Made by a program: the position numbers and the translations under genes. 64,000 nucleotides of DNA from Pedococcus dokdonensis. GTDB lineage: Bacteria; Actinomycetota; Actinomycetes; Actinomycetales; Dermatophilaceae. How positions within the stretch are numbered: position 1 is the stretch's first letter; each line of letters begins with the position of its first letter. The notes under the pieces are model-generated. The model saw nothing but the letters and a program-made list of their open reading frames with translations, was not told the DNA's origin and ran no database searches. Of the stretch, positions 27,312 to 38,935 are shown piece by piece. The stretch is from contig NZ_LT629711.1 of assembly GCF_900104525.1 (NCBI RefSeq), positions 1,550,001 through 1,614,000 of the forward strand, written 5' to 3'.

Positions 27312-27355
27312 AAACCGGGTGAAGGACAGGTTGCAACCTGTCCTTCACCCGGTTT
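27312..27355. terminator. Perfect 44-bp palindrome, probable bidirectional terminator
   Basis: Arms of 22 bp (aaaccgggtgaaggacaggttg and its exact complement) meet with no spacer. The sequence lies between the convergent aminotransferase (plus) and rnj (minus) genes, ends in ttt on both strands, and would form a very stable RNA hairpin in either direction. Bidirectional termination is the natural reading; a genome-wide repeated palindrome is also possible. Confidence 0.8.
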
Positions 27356-27404
27356 CGTGTGCTGGGACGAGCCCGCAGCCCTGTCGCTGGGCTGACTCCG
27401 ACGA

Positions 27405-29090
27405 TCAGGCCTGGATGACGACGGGGATGATCATCGGCCGGCGACGGATCTTGCCGCCGACCCAGCCGCCGATCGCCCGGCGCATGACCTGCTCGAGCTG
27501 GTGGGAGTCGGTGACGCCGTTGCCGGTCGCCTCGGCGAGCGCCTGCTCGATCTTGGGTCGCACCTGGCTGAAGATCTCGTCGTCCTCGGCGAACCCGCGG
27601 GCCTGGATCTCGGGACCGGCCGCGATCTTGCCGGTCGCGGCGTCGATCACCACGATCACCGAGATGAAGCCCTCGTCGCGCAGGATGCGGCGGTCCTTGA
27701 GCAGCGCCTCGTCGAACTCGCCCACCGACGACCCGTCGACGTAGACGTAGCCACAGGGCACGGCTCCGACGACCGACGCGACTCCGTCGACCAGGTCGAC
27801 GACGACGCCGTCCTCGGCCAGCACCACCTGCTCGCGCGGCACCCCGGTCTGCACCGCCAGCTCGGCGTTGGCGACCAGGTGACGCCACTCGCCGTGCACC
27901 GGCATCACGTTGCGGGGCTTGACGATGTTGTAGCAGTAGAGGAGCTCTCCGGCGCTGGCGTGCCCCGAGACGTGCACCTTGGCGTTGCCCTTGTGCACGA
28001 CGTTGGCCCCGAGCCGCATGAGGCCGTTGATGACGCGGTAGACGGCGTTCTCGTTGCCGGGGATCAGCGACGACGCCATCAGCACGGTGTCGCCCACACC
28101 GACGTCGATGCGGTGGTCGCGGTTGGCCATGCGGGACAGCGCCGCCATCGGCTCACCCTGCGACCCGGTGCAGATCAGCACGACCTGGTCGTCGGGGAAG
28201 TTGTCGAGCTTCTTGACGTCGACGAGGACCCCGTCGGGCACGTGGAGGTAGCCCAGCTCGGCGGCGATCCCCATGTTGCGGACCATCGACCGGCCGACCA
28301 TCGCGACCTTGCGGCCCGCCTTCTCGGCGGCGTTGAGCACCTGCTGGACGCGGTGCACGTGCGAGGAGAAGCAGGCCACGATGATCCGGCGCTCGGCGTC
28401 ACGGAAGACCTTGTCGATGGCCGGCGCGATGTCCTTCTCGGGGGTCGTGAAGCCGGGGACCTCCGCGTTGGTCGAGTCGGTCATGAAGAGGTCGACACCC
28501 TCCTCGCCCAGCCTGGCGAACGCGCGCAGGTCGGTGAGGCGGTTGTCGAGCGGCAGCTGGTCCATCTTGAAGTCACCGGTGTGCAGGATCGTGCCACCGG
28601 GCGTGCGGACGAACACCGCGAGCGCGTCGGGGATCGAGTGGTTCACCGCGACGAACTCGCAGTCGAAGACGCCGAGCCGCTCGCGCATCCCCTCCTTGAC
28701 GCCGAGCGTGTAGGGGGTGATCCGGTGCTCCTTGAGCTTCGCCTCGATCAGCGCGAGGGTCAGCATCGAGCCGACGATGGGGATGTCGCGCTTCAGCTTG
28801 AGCAGGTAGGGGACGGCGCCGATGTGGTCCTCGTGGCCGTGCGTCAGCACGATCGCCTGGATGTCGTCGAGCCGGTCCTCGAGGTACTCGAAGTCCGGGA
28901 GGATCAGGTCGACGCCGGGGTGGTGGTCCTCGGGGAACAGCACGCCGCAGTCGATGACGAGCAGCTGTCCGTCGTGCTCGATGACCGCCATATTGCGACC
29001 GACCTCGCCGAGGCCGCCGAGGGCGATGATGCGCACGCCGTTCTTCGCGAGCGGCCGGGGCAGGTTCAGCTCGGGGTGGGGGTGACTCAC
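27405..29090 (-). CDS. rnj: ribonuclease J
   Basis: Metallo-beta-lactamase-fold exo- and endoribonuclease (561 residues) for RNA maturation and decay. Motifs: IDCGVLFPE, LTHGHEDHIGAVPYLL (metal-binding), HTGDFKMD, FMTDSTNAE, the beta-CASP region IVACFSSHVHRVQQVLN and VLICTGSQGEPMAALSRM, then VHVSGHAS and MPVHGEWRHL. The C-terminal domain is complete. GTG 29090 overlaps the dapA stop as GTGA; dapA-rnj is a recurrent actinobacterial pair. PNPase, its usual partner in decay, is encoded 10 kb away. Confidence 0.96.
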   Translation of the reverse strand: MSHPHPELNLPRPLAKNGVRIIALGGLGEVGRNMAVIEHDGQLLVIDCGVLFPEDHHPGVDLILPDFEYLEDRLDDIQAIVLTHGHEDHIGAVPYLLKLKRDIPIVGSMLTLALIEAKLKEHRITPYTLGVKEGMRERLGVFDCEFVAVNHSIPDALAVFVRTPGGTILHTGDFKMDQLPLDNRLTDLRAFARLGEEGVDLFMTDSTNAEVPGFTTPEKDIAPAIDKVFRDAERRIIVACFSSHVHRVQQVLNAAEKAGRKVAMVGRSMVRNMGIAAELGYLHVPDGVLVDVKKLDNFPDDQVVLICTGSQGEPMAALSRMANRDHRIDVGVGDTVLMASSLIPGNENAVYRVINGLMRLGANVVHKGNAKVHVSGHASAGELLYCYNIVKPRNVMPVHGEWRHLVANAELAVQTGVPREQVVLAEDGVVVDLVDGVASVVGAVPCGYVYVDGSSVGEFDEALLKDRRILRDEGFISVIVVIDAATGKIAAGPEIQARGFAEDDEIFSQVRPKIEQALAEATGNGVTDSHQLEQVMRRAIGGWVGGKIRRRPMIIPVVIQA

Positions 29091-29977
29091 AGCAGGCCAG
29101 ACTCCTTGAGACCGGCGCGCAGGATGTCCAGGTGCTCCGGTGGTGACTCGACGAGCGGCAACCGCACCGTCGCGTGGTCGATGACGCCGAGCTCGACGAG
29201 CGCGGCCTTGGCCATGATCGCACCCTGGGAGGGGGTCATGATGGCCTCGACGGCCGGGACCAGCCGTCGGTGGATGTCCCTGGCCGCGGCGAGGTCGCCG
29301 CGGTCGACGGCCGCCACCATCGCGGCATACTCGCGGCCGGCGACGTGGCCGACGACGCTGACCGTGCCGACGGCGCCCAGGGCCAGCCAGGGCAGCGTGG
29401 TGGCGTCGTCGCCGGAGAAGTAGAGGAGGTCGGTCTCGGTCATGACCTTCGTCGTGGCGGCGGCGTCGCCCTTGGCGTCCTTGACGGCGACGATCCGGTC
29501 GTGGGCTGCGAGCTCGACCAGCGTCTCGGTGGTGAACGGGATGCCGGTGCGCCCGGGAATGTCGTAGAGCATGACCGGGAGGTCGGTGCTGTCGGCGACG
29601 GCGTGGCAGTGCGCGACGAGGCCGGCCTGGGTGGGCTTGTTGTAGTAGGGCGAGACCAGCAGCAGGCCGGTGGCACCGGCGTCGACGGCGCGGGCGGCCA
29701 TCTCCACGCTGTGGGCGGTCGCGTTGGACCCGACCCCCGCCACGACGGCGGCGCGACCGTCGACGGCCTCGACCACGAGCCGCACCATCTCGATCGACTC
29801 GTCGTCGCTGAGGGTGGCGGACTCGCCGGTGGTGCCGTTGACGACGATGCCGTCGTGACCCGTGTCGAGCAGGTGGTCGACGAGGCGGCGCGCGCCGTCG
29901 GGGTCGAGGCTCCGGTCGGCCTTCATCGGGCTGACCATGGCGGTCAGGACGCGGCCGAACGGGGACGTGGTGGTCAT
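29087..29977 (-). CDS. dapA: 4-hydroxy-tetrahydrodipicolinate synthase
   Basis: Condenses pyruvate with aspartate semialdehyde, the first committed step to diaminopimelate and lysine. The 296-residue TIM barrel has [32 protein letters not shown] with the catalytic tyrosine, and the Schiff-base lysine in [10 protein letters not shown]. It is translationally coupled to rnj and diverges from thyA. dapB, the next pathway step, is 5 kb away and not in the same operon. Confidence 0.96.
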   Translation of the reverse strand: MTTTSPFGRVLTAMVSPMKADRSLDPDGARRLVDHLLDTGHDGIVVNGTTGESATLSDDESIEMVRLVVEAVDGRAAVVAGVGSNATAHSVEMAARAVDAGATGLLLVSPYYNKPTQAGLVAHCHAVADSTDLPVMLYDIPGRTGIPFTTETLVELAAHDRIVAVKDAKGDAAATTKVMTETDLLYFSGDDATTLPWLALGAVGTVSVVGHVAGREYAAMVAAVDRGDLAAARDIHRRLVPAVEAIMTPSQGAIMAKAALVELGVIDHATVRLPLVESPPEHLDILRAGLKESGLL

Positions 29978-30117
29978 GCCTGCAGGCTATCGCCCCCGCA
30001 GGGGCACCCCGTGCGGCGGACACCGCCGCGACCCGAGTTTGGCGGGAAGGCGACGCCGTTCTGGCGGCATCGCCGCGTCGAGCCGGGTATGTCGTCGGGC
30101 CGGGATACGCTGCGCAC

Positions 30118-30909
30118 GTGCAGCAGTACCTCGACCTCCTCGACCACGTCCTGACGACCGGCACGGACAAGTCCGACCGCACCGGCACGGGCACCCGCTC
30201 GGTGTTCGGCCACCAGATGCGGTTCGACCTGTCCGAGGGCTTCCCGGTGCTGACCACCAAGAAGCTCCACCTCAAGTCGATCATCGGCGAGCTGCTGTGG
30301 TTCCTGCGCGGCGACTCCAACGTGAAGTGGCTGCAGGACCGCGGGATCACGATCTGGGACGAGTGGGCCGACGAGAACGGCGACCTCGGCCCGGTCTACG
30401 GCTACCAGTGGCGCTCCTGGCCCACCCCCGACGGTGGCCACGTCGACCAGATCGCCAAGGTGATCGACTCGATCCGCACCAACCCCGACTCGCGTCGTCA
30501 CATCGTGTCGGCCTGGAACGTCGCGGACGTCGACTCGATGGCACTGCCGCCGTGCCACACGATGTTCCAGTTCTACGTCGCCAACGGCCGGCTCTCCTGC
30601 CAGCTCTACCAGCGCTCGGCCGACATCTTCCTCGGTGTGCCGTTCAACATCGCGTCCTACGCCCTGCTGACCATGATGGTCGCCCAGGTCTGCGACCTCG
30701 AGCCCGGCGAGTTCGTGCACACCCTCGGCGACGCGCACCTCTACTCCAACCACGTCGAGCAGGCCAGGCTCCAGCTGACCCGCGAGCCCCGGCTGCTGCC
30801 GCGGATGCTGATCACCCCCGGCAAGGACATCGACCAGTTCGACCTCGACGACTTCGAGCTGGTCGGCTACGACCCGCACCCCTCGATCAAGGCCCCGATC
30901 GCGGTCTGA
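30118..30909 (+). CDS. thyA: thymidylate synthase
   Basis: Methylates dUMP to dTMP using methylenetetrahydrofolate. The 263-residue protein is the length of E. coli ThyA and carries [19 protein letters not shown], the active-site cysteine in [11 protein letters not shown], then [20 protein letters not shown] and the C-terminal KAPIAV. The start is GTG. folA starts 3 nt after its stop, so the dihydrofolate made here is recycled by the neighbouring enzyme. Confidence 0.97.
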   Translation: MQQYLDLLDHVLTTGTDKSDRTGTGTRSVFGHQMRFDLSEGFPVLTTKKLHLKSIIGELLWFLRGDSNVKWLQDRGITIWDEWADENGDLGPVYGYQWRSWPTPDGGHVDQIAKVIDSIRTNPDSRRHIVSAWNVADVDSMALPPCHTMFQFYVANGRLSCQLYQRSADIFLGVPFNIASYALLTMMVAQVCDLEPGEFVHTLGDAHLYSNHVEQARLQLTREPRLLPRMLITPGKDIDQFDLDDFELVGYDPHPSIKAPIAV

Positions 30910-30912
30910 CCC

Positions 30913-31380
30913 ATGACCAACGTGACACTGATCGCCGCGGTCGGGCGCAACGGGGTGATCGGGGCCGACAACGACATGCCCTGGCACCTGCCCGAGGACT
31001 TCGCCTTCTTCAAGCGCACCACCATGGGCCACCCGATGGTGATGGGCCGCAAGACGTTCGACTCGATCGGGCGGGTGCTGCCCGGCCGCCGCACGATCGT
31101 GGTGACCCGCCAGGCCGACTGGAGCCACTCCGAGGTCGAGACCGCCCACTCGCTGAGCGAGGCGCTGTCGCTGGCCGGCCCGGCCGACGAGGTCTTCGTC
31201 TGCGGTGGTGGTCAGGTCTACGCCGAGGCGATGCCCTGGGCCCGCCGGCTGCTCATCACCGAGGTCGACCAGGCTCCCGAGGGCGACGTGCGCTTCCCCG
31301 AGATCGATGCCGACGTCTGGCGCGAGGTGGCCCGGGAGGACCGCGACGGGTTCAGCTGGGTCACCTACGAGCGCGCCTGA
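30913..31380 (+). CDS. folA: dihydrofolate reductase
   Basis: Reduces dihydrofolate with NADPH. The 155-residue protein has VGRNGVIGADNDMPWHLPED with the catalytic acidic residue, then FKRTTMGHPMVMGRKTFDSI, LPGRRTIVVTRQ and the NADPH-binding VFVCGGGQVYAEAM. It is coupled to thyA upstream (3 nt). A gap of 45 nt leads to the His-rich acetyltransferase. Confidence 0.96.
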   Translation: MTNVTLIAAVGRNGVIGADNDMPWHLPEDFAFFKRTTMGHPMVMGRKTFDSIGRVLPGRRTIVVTRQADWSHSEVETAHSLSEALSLAGPADEVFVCGGGQVYAEAMPWARRLLITEVDQAPEGDVRFPEIDADVWREVAREDRDGFSWVTYERA

Positions 31381-31425
31381 CCACGCTGCGACCACCGCAC
31401 GGAGCGGCTGCGCCGCGGTGGCAGG

Positions 31426-32067
31426 ATGCAGGGCATGCCGCACCAGCACGACCACCCGCACGACCACCAGCACGACCACCAGCACGACCACCCGCACGAT
31501 CCCTCCCCCGCGCCGGGGCCGCTCGCGGACGCCAGCGTGCGGATCGCCCGTGAGACCGACGCCCCGGCGGTGGGGCTGGTTCAGTCCGTGGTCTGGCGCG
31601 AGGCGTATGCCGGGCTGTTGGCCGAGGACGTCCTCGCCACCTTCGAGCCGCAGGCCTTCGCCTCGGTCTGGCGCCAGTCCCTGGCTGCCCCACCGCAGGG
31701 GGTCTACCGGCTGCTCGCTGCCTGCGCGGGGAGCCAGGTCGTGGGTTTCGCGTCGATCGGGCCGAGCCAGGATCCCGACGCCTCTCCCGAGACCGGTGAC
31801 CTGTCCGCGCTCGGGGTGCACCCGGACGCACGCCGGGTGGGGCACGGGTCGCGGCTGCTGAACGCCGCGGTCGACACCCTGCGCGGAGCCGGGGCCACCC
31901 GCATGCACGCCTGGGTGCTGGCCACCGACGAGGCGACCCGCGCCTTCCTGCTCGCGGGTGGGCTCGCCCCTGACGGCGCCTTCCGCGACCGGGTGGTCTC
32001 CCCCACCGGCGACACGGCCCGCGAGGTGCGGCTCACGGCGTCGATCGCCGACGCGGATCGGGCGTGA
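31426..32067 (+). CDS. GNAT acetyltransferase with His/Asp-rich N-terminus
   Basis: The domain from about residue 38 on is a GNAT acetyltransferase (VRIARETDAPAV, VVWREAYAGLLAEDVL, then LGVHPDARRVGHGSRLLNAA for acetyl-CoA). In front lies a run of alternating His, Asp, Gln and Pro (positions 6-25, e.g. HDHPHDHQHDHQ). Such runs can bind nickel, zinc or copper; a metal role is inference. ATG 31426 or 31435 could be the start. The stop overlaps the azlC GTG as GTGA, so the gene belongs to the thyA-folA-GNAT-azlCD run. Its substrate is unknown. Confidence 0.82.
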   Translation: MQGMPHQHDHPHDHQHDHQHDHPHDPSPAPGPLADASVRIARETDAPAVGLVQSVVWREAYAGLLAEDVLATFEPQAFASVWRQSLAAPPQGVYRLLAACAGSQVVGFASIGPSQDPDASPETGDLSALGVHPDARRVGHGSRLLNAAVDTLRGAGATRMHAWVLATDEATRAFLLAGGLAPDGAFRDRVVSPTGDTAREVRLTASIADADRA

Positions 32068-32843
32068 CGCACAGGCCCGGTCGGACCGGCAAGAGCGCCT
32101 TGCTGCGCAGGGCCCTGGGTCAGCCGGTCCTGCGTGCGCCGGTGCTGCGTCAGTCGCTGTCGGTCGCCCTCGCGACGGGCGCCTACGGCATCAGCTTCGG
32201 CACCCTGTCGGTCGCTGCCGGCCTCTCGGTCCTGCAGACCCAGGCACTGTCGCTGCTGCTCTTCTCGGGCGGGTCGCAGCTCGCCCTCGTGGGTGTGCTG
32301 GCGGCCGGTCCTGCTGGCGCCCCGGCCGCCGTGGCAGCCTCCACCCTCCTGGGCGTGCGCAACGGCCTCTACGGCCTCCAGCTGTCGAGGATGCTCGCCG
32401 TCCGCGGCTGGCGTCGGCTCGTCGCTGCCCAGCTGACCATCGACGAGTCCACGGCGGTCGCCGTCGGCCAACGTGACGAGCCGACCGCCCGCACCGGCTT
32501 CTGGGCCACCGGGACCGGGGTCTTCGCGTTCTGGAACGTGATGACCCTGGTGGGGGCGCTGCTCGGCGACGCGCTGGGCGACCCACGGCGCTACGGGCTC
32601 GACGCCGCCGCGGCCGCTGCTTTCTGCGCCCTGCTCTGGCCGCGGCTGAAGTCGCTCGACTCGCGCGCCATCGCGGCGCTGGCCGCCCTCGTGGCGGTGC
32701 TGTTGGCACCGCACGTGCCCGCCGGCATACCGGTGCTCGTGGCGGCGGCCACCGCCTTGGTGGCCGGGGTGTGGCGAAGGGCCCACCACGACCCACCGCC
32801 GCCACACCGGTGGGACGACGACGGCAAGCAGGTGGGCGCATGA
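32064..32843 (+). CDS. azlC: AzlC family branched-chain amino acid exporter subunit
   Basis: Large subunit of the two-part AzlCD exporter (259 residues, about eight spans). GAYGISFGTLSVAAGLSV, LLFSGGSQLALVGVL and LGVRNGLYGLQLS are characteristic, as is the acidic QLTIDESTAVAVGQ. The start is GTG overlapping the previous stop. The C-terminus is His/Pro-rich (HHDPPPPHRWDDD). AzlCD proteins export leucine, isoleucine and valine analogues in studied bacteria; the substrate here is not shown. Confidence 0.92.
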   Translation: MTHRPGRTGKSALLRRALGQPVLRAPVLRQSLSVALATGAYGISFGTLSVAAGLSVLQTQALSLLLFSGGSQLALVGVLAAGPAGAPAAVAASTLLGVRNGLYGLQLSRMLAVRGWRRLVAAQLTIDESTAVAVGQRDEPTARTGFWATGTGVFAFWNVMTLVGALLGDALGDPRRYGLDAAAAAAFCALLWPRLKSLDSRAIAALAALVAVLLAPHVPAGIPVLVAAATALVAGVWRRAHHDPPPPHRWDDDGKQVGA

Positions 32844-33154
32844 GCACCTGGACCGCAGTCCTGCTGGCCTCCGTGCTGGCCTTCACGCTCAAGCTGCTCG
32901 GTTACGTCGTCCCGGCCCGGTGGCTGGACGGCGACGTCACCACCCGGATCACGTCAGCCCTCCCGATCGCGCTGCTGGCAGCCCTCGTCGGCGTGCAGAC
33001 CCTGACGAACAGCGACGGGTCGATCTCGGTCGACTCCCGGCTGGCCGCCGTGGGCGTGGCGATCGTGGCCCTCCTGCTGAGGGCACCCTTCATCGTGGTC
33101 GTGGTGCTGGCGGCGGCGGTGGCGGCCGGCCTGCGACTCCTCGGCCTCCCCTGA
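32840..33154 (+). CDS. azlD: AzlD family branched-chain amino acid exporter small subunit
   Basis: Small hydrophobic partner of AzlC, 104 residues with four spans. It starts MSTWTAVLLASVLAFTLKLLG and contains the family motif with RITSALPIALLAALVG. The ATG overlaps the azlC stop as ATGA, as in other azlCD pairs. It is the last gene of its run; the convergent VOC gene ends 37 nt away across a GC-rich stretch. Confidence 0.92.
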   Translation: MSTWTAVLLASVLAFTLKLLGYVVPARWLDGDVTTRITSALPIALLAALVGVQTLTNSDGSISVDSRLAAVGVAIVALLLRAPFIVVVVLAAAVAAGLRLLGLP

Positions 33155-33190
33155 GCGGACCGACCGGCGCCGCGCGGCCGGCGCCGCCAC

Positions 33191-33559
33191 TCACTCCCAC
33201 TCGCGGGCATCCTCCTCGAACCGGTCGCCGGTCTGGATCCCCACCACGCAGAACACCACACCACCCGGGTCGGCCATGATGACGTAGCCGTCGCGGCGCT
33301 CGACGACCGTGCCACCGAGCCCCTCGAGCCGAGCCACCTCGGCCGCGATGTCGTCGCTCTCGATGTCGAGGTGCACCCGCGGCTGTCCCTGCTCGAGCCG
33401 CTGCACCTCGAGGTTCAGCGACCCGATCTCGCCAACACTCGCATACGGCCCGTCGGGCACGGGACGCACTCCCTGGACCCCGGCCCAGAAGGCCAGCGCA
33501 GCGTCGTGGTGCTCGCCGGGGTGGTCGACCAGGACGATGCCGATGCGCGAACGGTGCAT
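33191..33559 (-). CDS. VOC-fold (glyoxalase/bleomycin resistance-like) protein
   Basis: Protein of 122 residues with two beta-alpha-beta-beta-beta modules: RIGIVLVDHPGEHHDAALAFW at the N-terminus, VHLDIESDDIAAEVARLEGLG in the middle, and VIMADPGGVVFCVV near the end. The layout fits the glyoxalase-like domain often annotated in actinobacteria. Metal ligands and substrate cannot be assigned with confidence. It stands alone, convergent with azlD. Confidence 0.82.
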   Translation of the reverse strand: MHRSRIGIVLVDHPGEHHDAALAFWAGVQGVRPVPDGPYASVGEIGSLNLEVQRLEQGQPRVHLDIESDDIAAEVARLEGLGGTVVERRDGYVIMADPGGVVFCVVGIQTGDRFEEDAREWE

Positions 33560-33652
33560 CCCCCTACGCTATGCCGCGGGCGCACGGTTCGCGCCCCCGT
33601 CGCCCGTCGCTCGTCTCCCGCCGAGGCGACGGCGACGGCGACAAGGCCGTGG

Positions 33653-34012
33653 TCAGGCCTGGCGGTCCGGGCGACTGCTGCGCCAGGCGCGGACGGCGGC
33701 ACGGTAGTGCCGCTGCTCGGCCGCGCGGTCGCCGGCCACCCGGCTCGCCTCGGCCTGCTCGAGCTGCTCGCCCCAGGCCCCTTCGGCGCCCGTCTGCCTG
33801 GCCTGGGTCATCATCGCCGAGCCGTCCCTGGCCAGCCGCACGAGCGGCACCATGGCCAGCAGCGCGACCACCGGGATCAGGATCACGGCGACACCGAGCA
33901 GCACCGGCACCGGTCGCCCGTCCCGGATCAGCTCGACCCCTCGCCAGCCGATGGTCGCGGAGTAGAACCCCAGCACCACGAGCAGGACGAGCGCGGTGAC
34001 CTTCTCGCGCAC
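33653..34012 (-). CDS. Hypothetical two-span membrane protein
   Basis: I do not recognise a family. The 119-residue product has two hydrophobic segments (about 7-25 and 37-58), then a charged, Ala/Gln/Glu-rich helical tail likely to form a coil (AEASRVAGDRAAEQRHYRAA). It starts with GTG 10 nt after the dapB stop on the same strand, so it is probably cotranscribed with dapB. Nothing visible connects it to lysine synthesis. Confidence 0.72.
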   Translation of the reverse strand: MREKVTALVLLVVLGFYSATIGWRGVELIRDGRPVPVLLGVAVILIPVVALLAMVPLVRLARDGSAMMTQARQTGAEGAWGEQLEQAEASRVAGDRAAEQRHYRAAVRAWRSSRPDRQA

Positions 34013-34022
34013 CCTGCCGTCC

Positions 34023-37437
<3,415 letters not shown>

Positions 37438-37600
37438 AGCAGTCCTCCAGGAGAGCTCACAGGGAATGCGGCCGCGAGACGGTGGTCCGGGCCAGAGGGG
37501 CATCACACCACGTCGGGAGTGGCGGCGGAGGGTCTGGAAGTCGTCAGGAAGGTAAAGGCTGGGTCAGGTTTTGTCGGGATCGTCCCGCGAGCCCCACGGG

Positions 37601-38827
37601 TCACCCGACGAGCGCCGCCAGGGCCACCCCGGGGTCGGCCAGCTGGTCGCGGTCGACGACCGCCCGAGACCGGATCAGGGCCTTGATCGCGTCACCGACG
37701 TCCCACACGTTGACGTTCATCCCGGCCACCACCCGGCCGTCCCGCAGCCAGAACGCCACGAACTCGCGGTCGGCCAGGCTCCCCCTCACCACCACGTCGT
37801 CGTCCGGCCCGCCGAGCCCGTGGTACTCCATCCCGAGGTCGTACTGGTCGGTGAAGAAGTAGGGCAGCTCGGGCTCCGGACCGTCCTGGTCGAGCATCTC
37901 GGCCGCCACCACGTCGGGTTGGTTGAGCGCGTTCGCCCAGTGCTCGACCCGCACCCGATGACCGAAGAACGGGTGCTCGACGTTGGCCAGGTCTCCCGCG
38001 ACGAAGATGTCGGGGTCGCTGGTCCGCCCGACCGCGTCGGCGGTGACGCCGTTGTCGACGGCCAGGCCGGCTGCCTCCGCGAGCGCGGTGTTCGGTGCGG
38101 CGCCGATGCCGACGACGACGGCATCCGCGGGCACCACCGAGCCGTCGGACAGCCGGACGCCGCTGGCCGCCCCGTCGTCGCCCTCGATCCCCTCGATCGT
38201 CACCGAGGTGCGCAGGTCGACGCCGCGCTCGCGGTGCAGGTCGGCGAACACCTGCGCGACCCGGGGGCCCAACACCCGCACGAGTGGCAGCTCCAGGCTC
38301 TCGAGCACGACGACGTCGGCACCCGCCTCCCGGGCCGCCGACGCGACCTCCAGCCCGATCCAGCCGCCCCCGATGAAGACCAGCCTGGCACCGGGCTGCA
38401 TCAGCGCCCGGATCCGGTCGCTGTCCTCGATGGTGCGCAGCGACAGCACCCCACCGAGGTCGTGGCCGGGCAGGGCGAGGGTGCGCGGCGAGCTGCCGGT
38501 CGCCAGCAGCAGCCGGTCGTATGCCGTGCGCCCACCGTCCGCGGTGACCACCTCGCGCGCAGCGCGGTCGATCGCGGTCACGGTGCTGCCGGTGCGCACC
38601 TCCACGTCGTGCGCGGCATACCACTGCGCGTCGTGCACGAAGGCGTCATCGAGGCCCTCACCGGTCTTGAGGTAGTCCTTGGACAGCGGGGGTCGTTCGT
38701 AGGGCAGGTGCTGCTCGGAACCCAGCAGCACGATGCCGCCGGTGAAGCCGCGCTCGCGCAGCGCCTCCGCCCCCTTGGCCCCCGCGAGTCCCCCGCCGAC
38801 GATCACGAACCTGCGCTGGTCTGCCAT
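37601..38827 (-). CDS. FAD-dependent ferredoxin/rubredoxin reductase-like oxidoreductase
   Basis: Protein of 408 residues with FAD motif FVIVGGGLAGAKGAEALRE, the PYERPPLSKDYL region typical of ferredoxin reductases of aromatic oxygenase systems, NADH motif FIGGGWIGLEVASAARE, and DIFVAGDLANVEHPFFG for the FAD ribityl chain. The C-terminal reductase domain is complete. ATG 38827 fits the domain start. No oxygenase or ferredoxin gene adjoins it, so its electron acceptor is unknown. It lies alone, with 163 nt to the nuclease gene. Confidence 0.88.
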   Translation of the reverse strand: MADQRRFVIVGGGLAGAKGAEALRERGFTGGIVLLGSEQHLPYERPPLSKDYLKTGEGLDDAFVHDAQWYAAHDVEVRTGSTVTAIDRAAREVVTADGGRTAYDRLLLATGSSPRTLALPGHDLGGVLSLRTIEDSDRIRALMQPGARLVFIGGGWIGLEVASAAREAGADVVVLESLELPLVRVLGPRVAQVFADLHRERGVDLRTSVTIEGIEGDDGAASGVRLSDGSVVPADAVVVGIGAAPNTALAEAAGLAVDNGVTADAVGRTSDPDIFVAGDLANVEHPFFGHRVRVEHWANALNQPDVVAAEMLDQDGPEPELPYFFTDQYDLGMEYHGLGGPDDDVVVRGSLADREFVAFWLRDGRVVAGMNVNVWDVGDAIKALIRSRAVVDRDQLADPGVALAALVG

Positions 38828-38878
38828 GGGGCCAGCATTCGTCGGCGGCGGAGACAACGCAAGGGCGGACACGCGAAC

Positions 38879-38908
38879 GGGCCGGCCCACCTCTCGGTGG
38901 ACCGGCCC
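38879..38908 (-). terminator. Terminator hairpin after pnp
   Basis: Arms gggccggcccacc and ggtggaccggccc around tctc form a 13-bp stem. The one non-Watson-Crick position is G-U only in the minus-strand RNA, the direction of pnp. It lies 28 nt beyond the pnp stop. Confidence 0.78.
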
Positions 38909-38935
38909 GCTGCGGTCGTGCTGTGGTGCGTCGGC

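Noticed and set aside
27296..27400. Micro-ORFs reading MKDRLQPVLHPV on both strands of the palindrome
   Set aside because: They arise from the symmetry of the 44-bp palindrome and lack ribosome sites; termination is the simpler reading.
29091..30350. Extension of RNase J through dapA and into thyA
   Set aside because: It is out of frame with dapA, lacks motifs and would conflict with two well-identified genes.
33155..33190. Terminator between azlD and the VOC gene
   Set aside because: GC-rich with short palindromes (ggcgcc) but no stem long enough to call with confidence.
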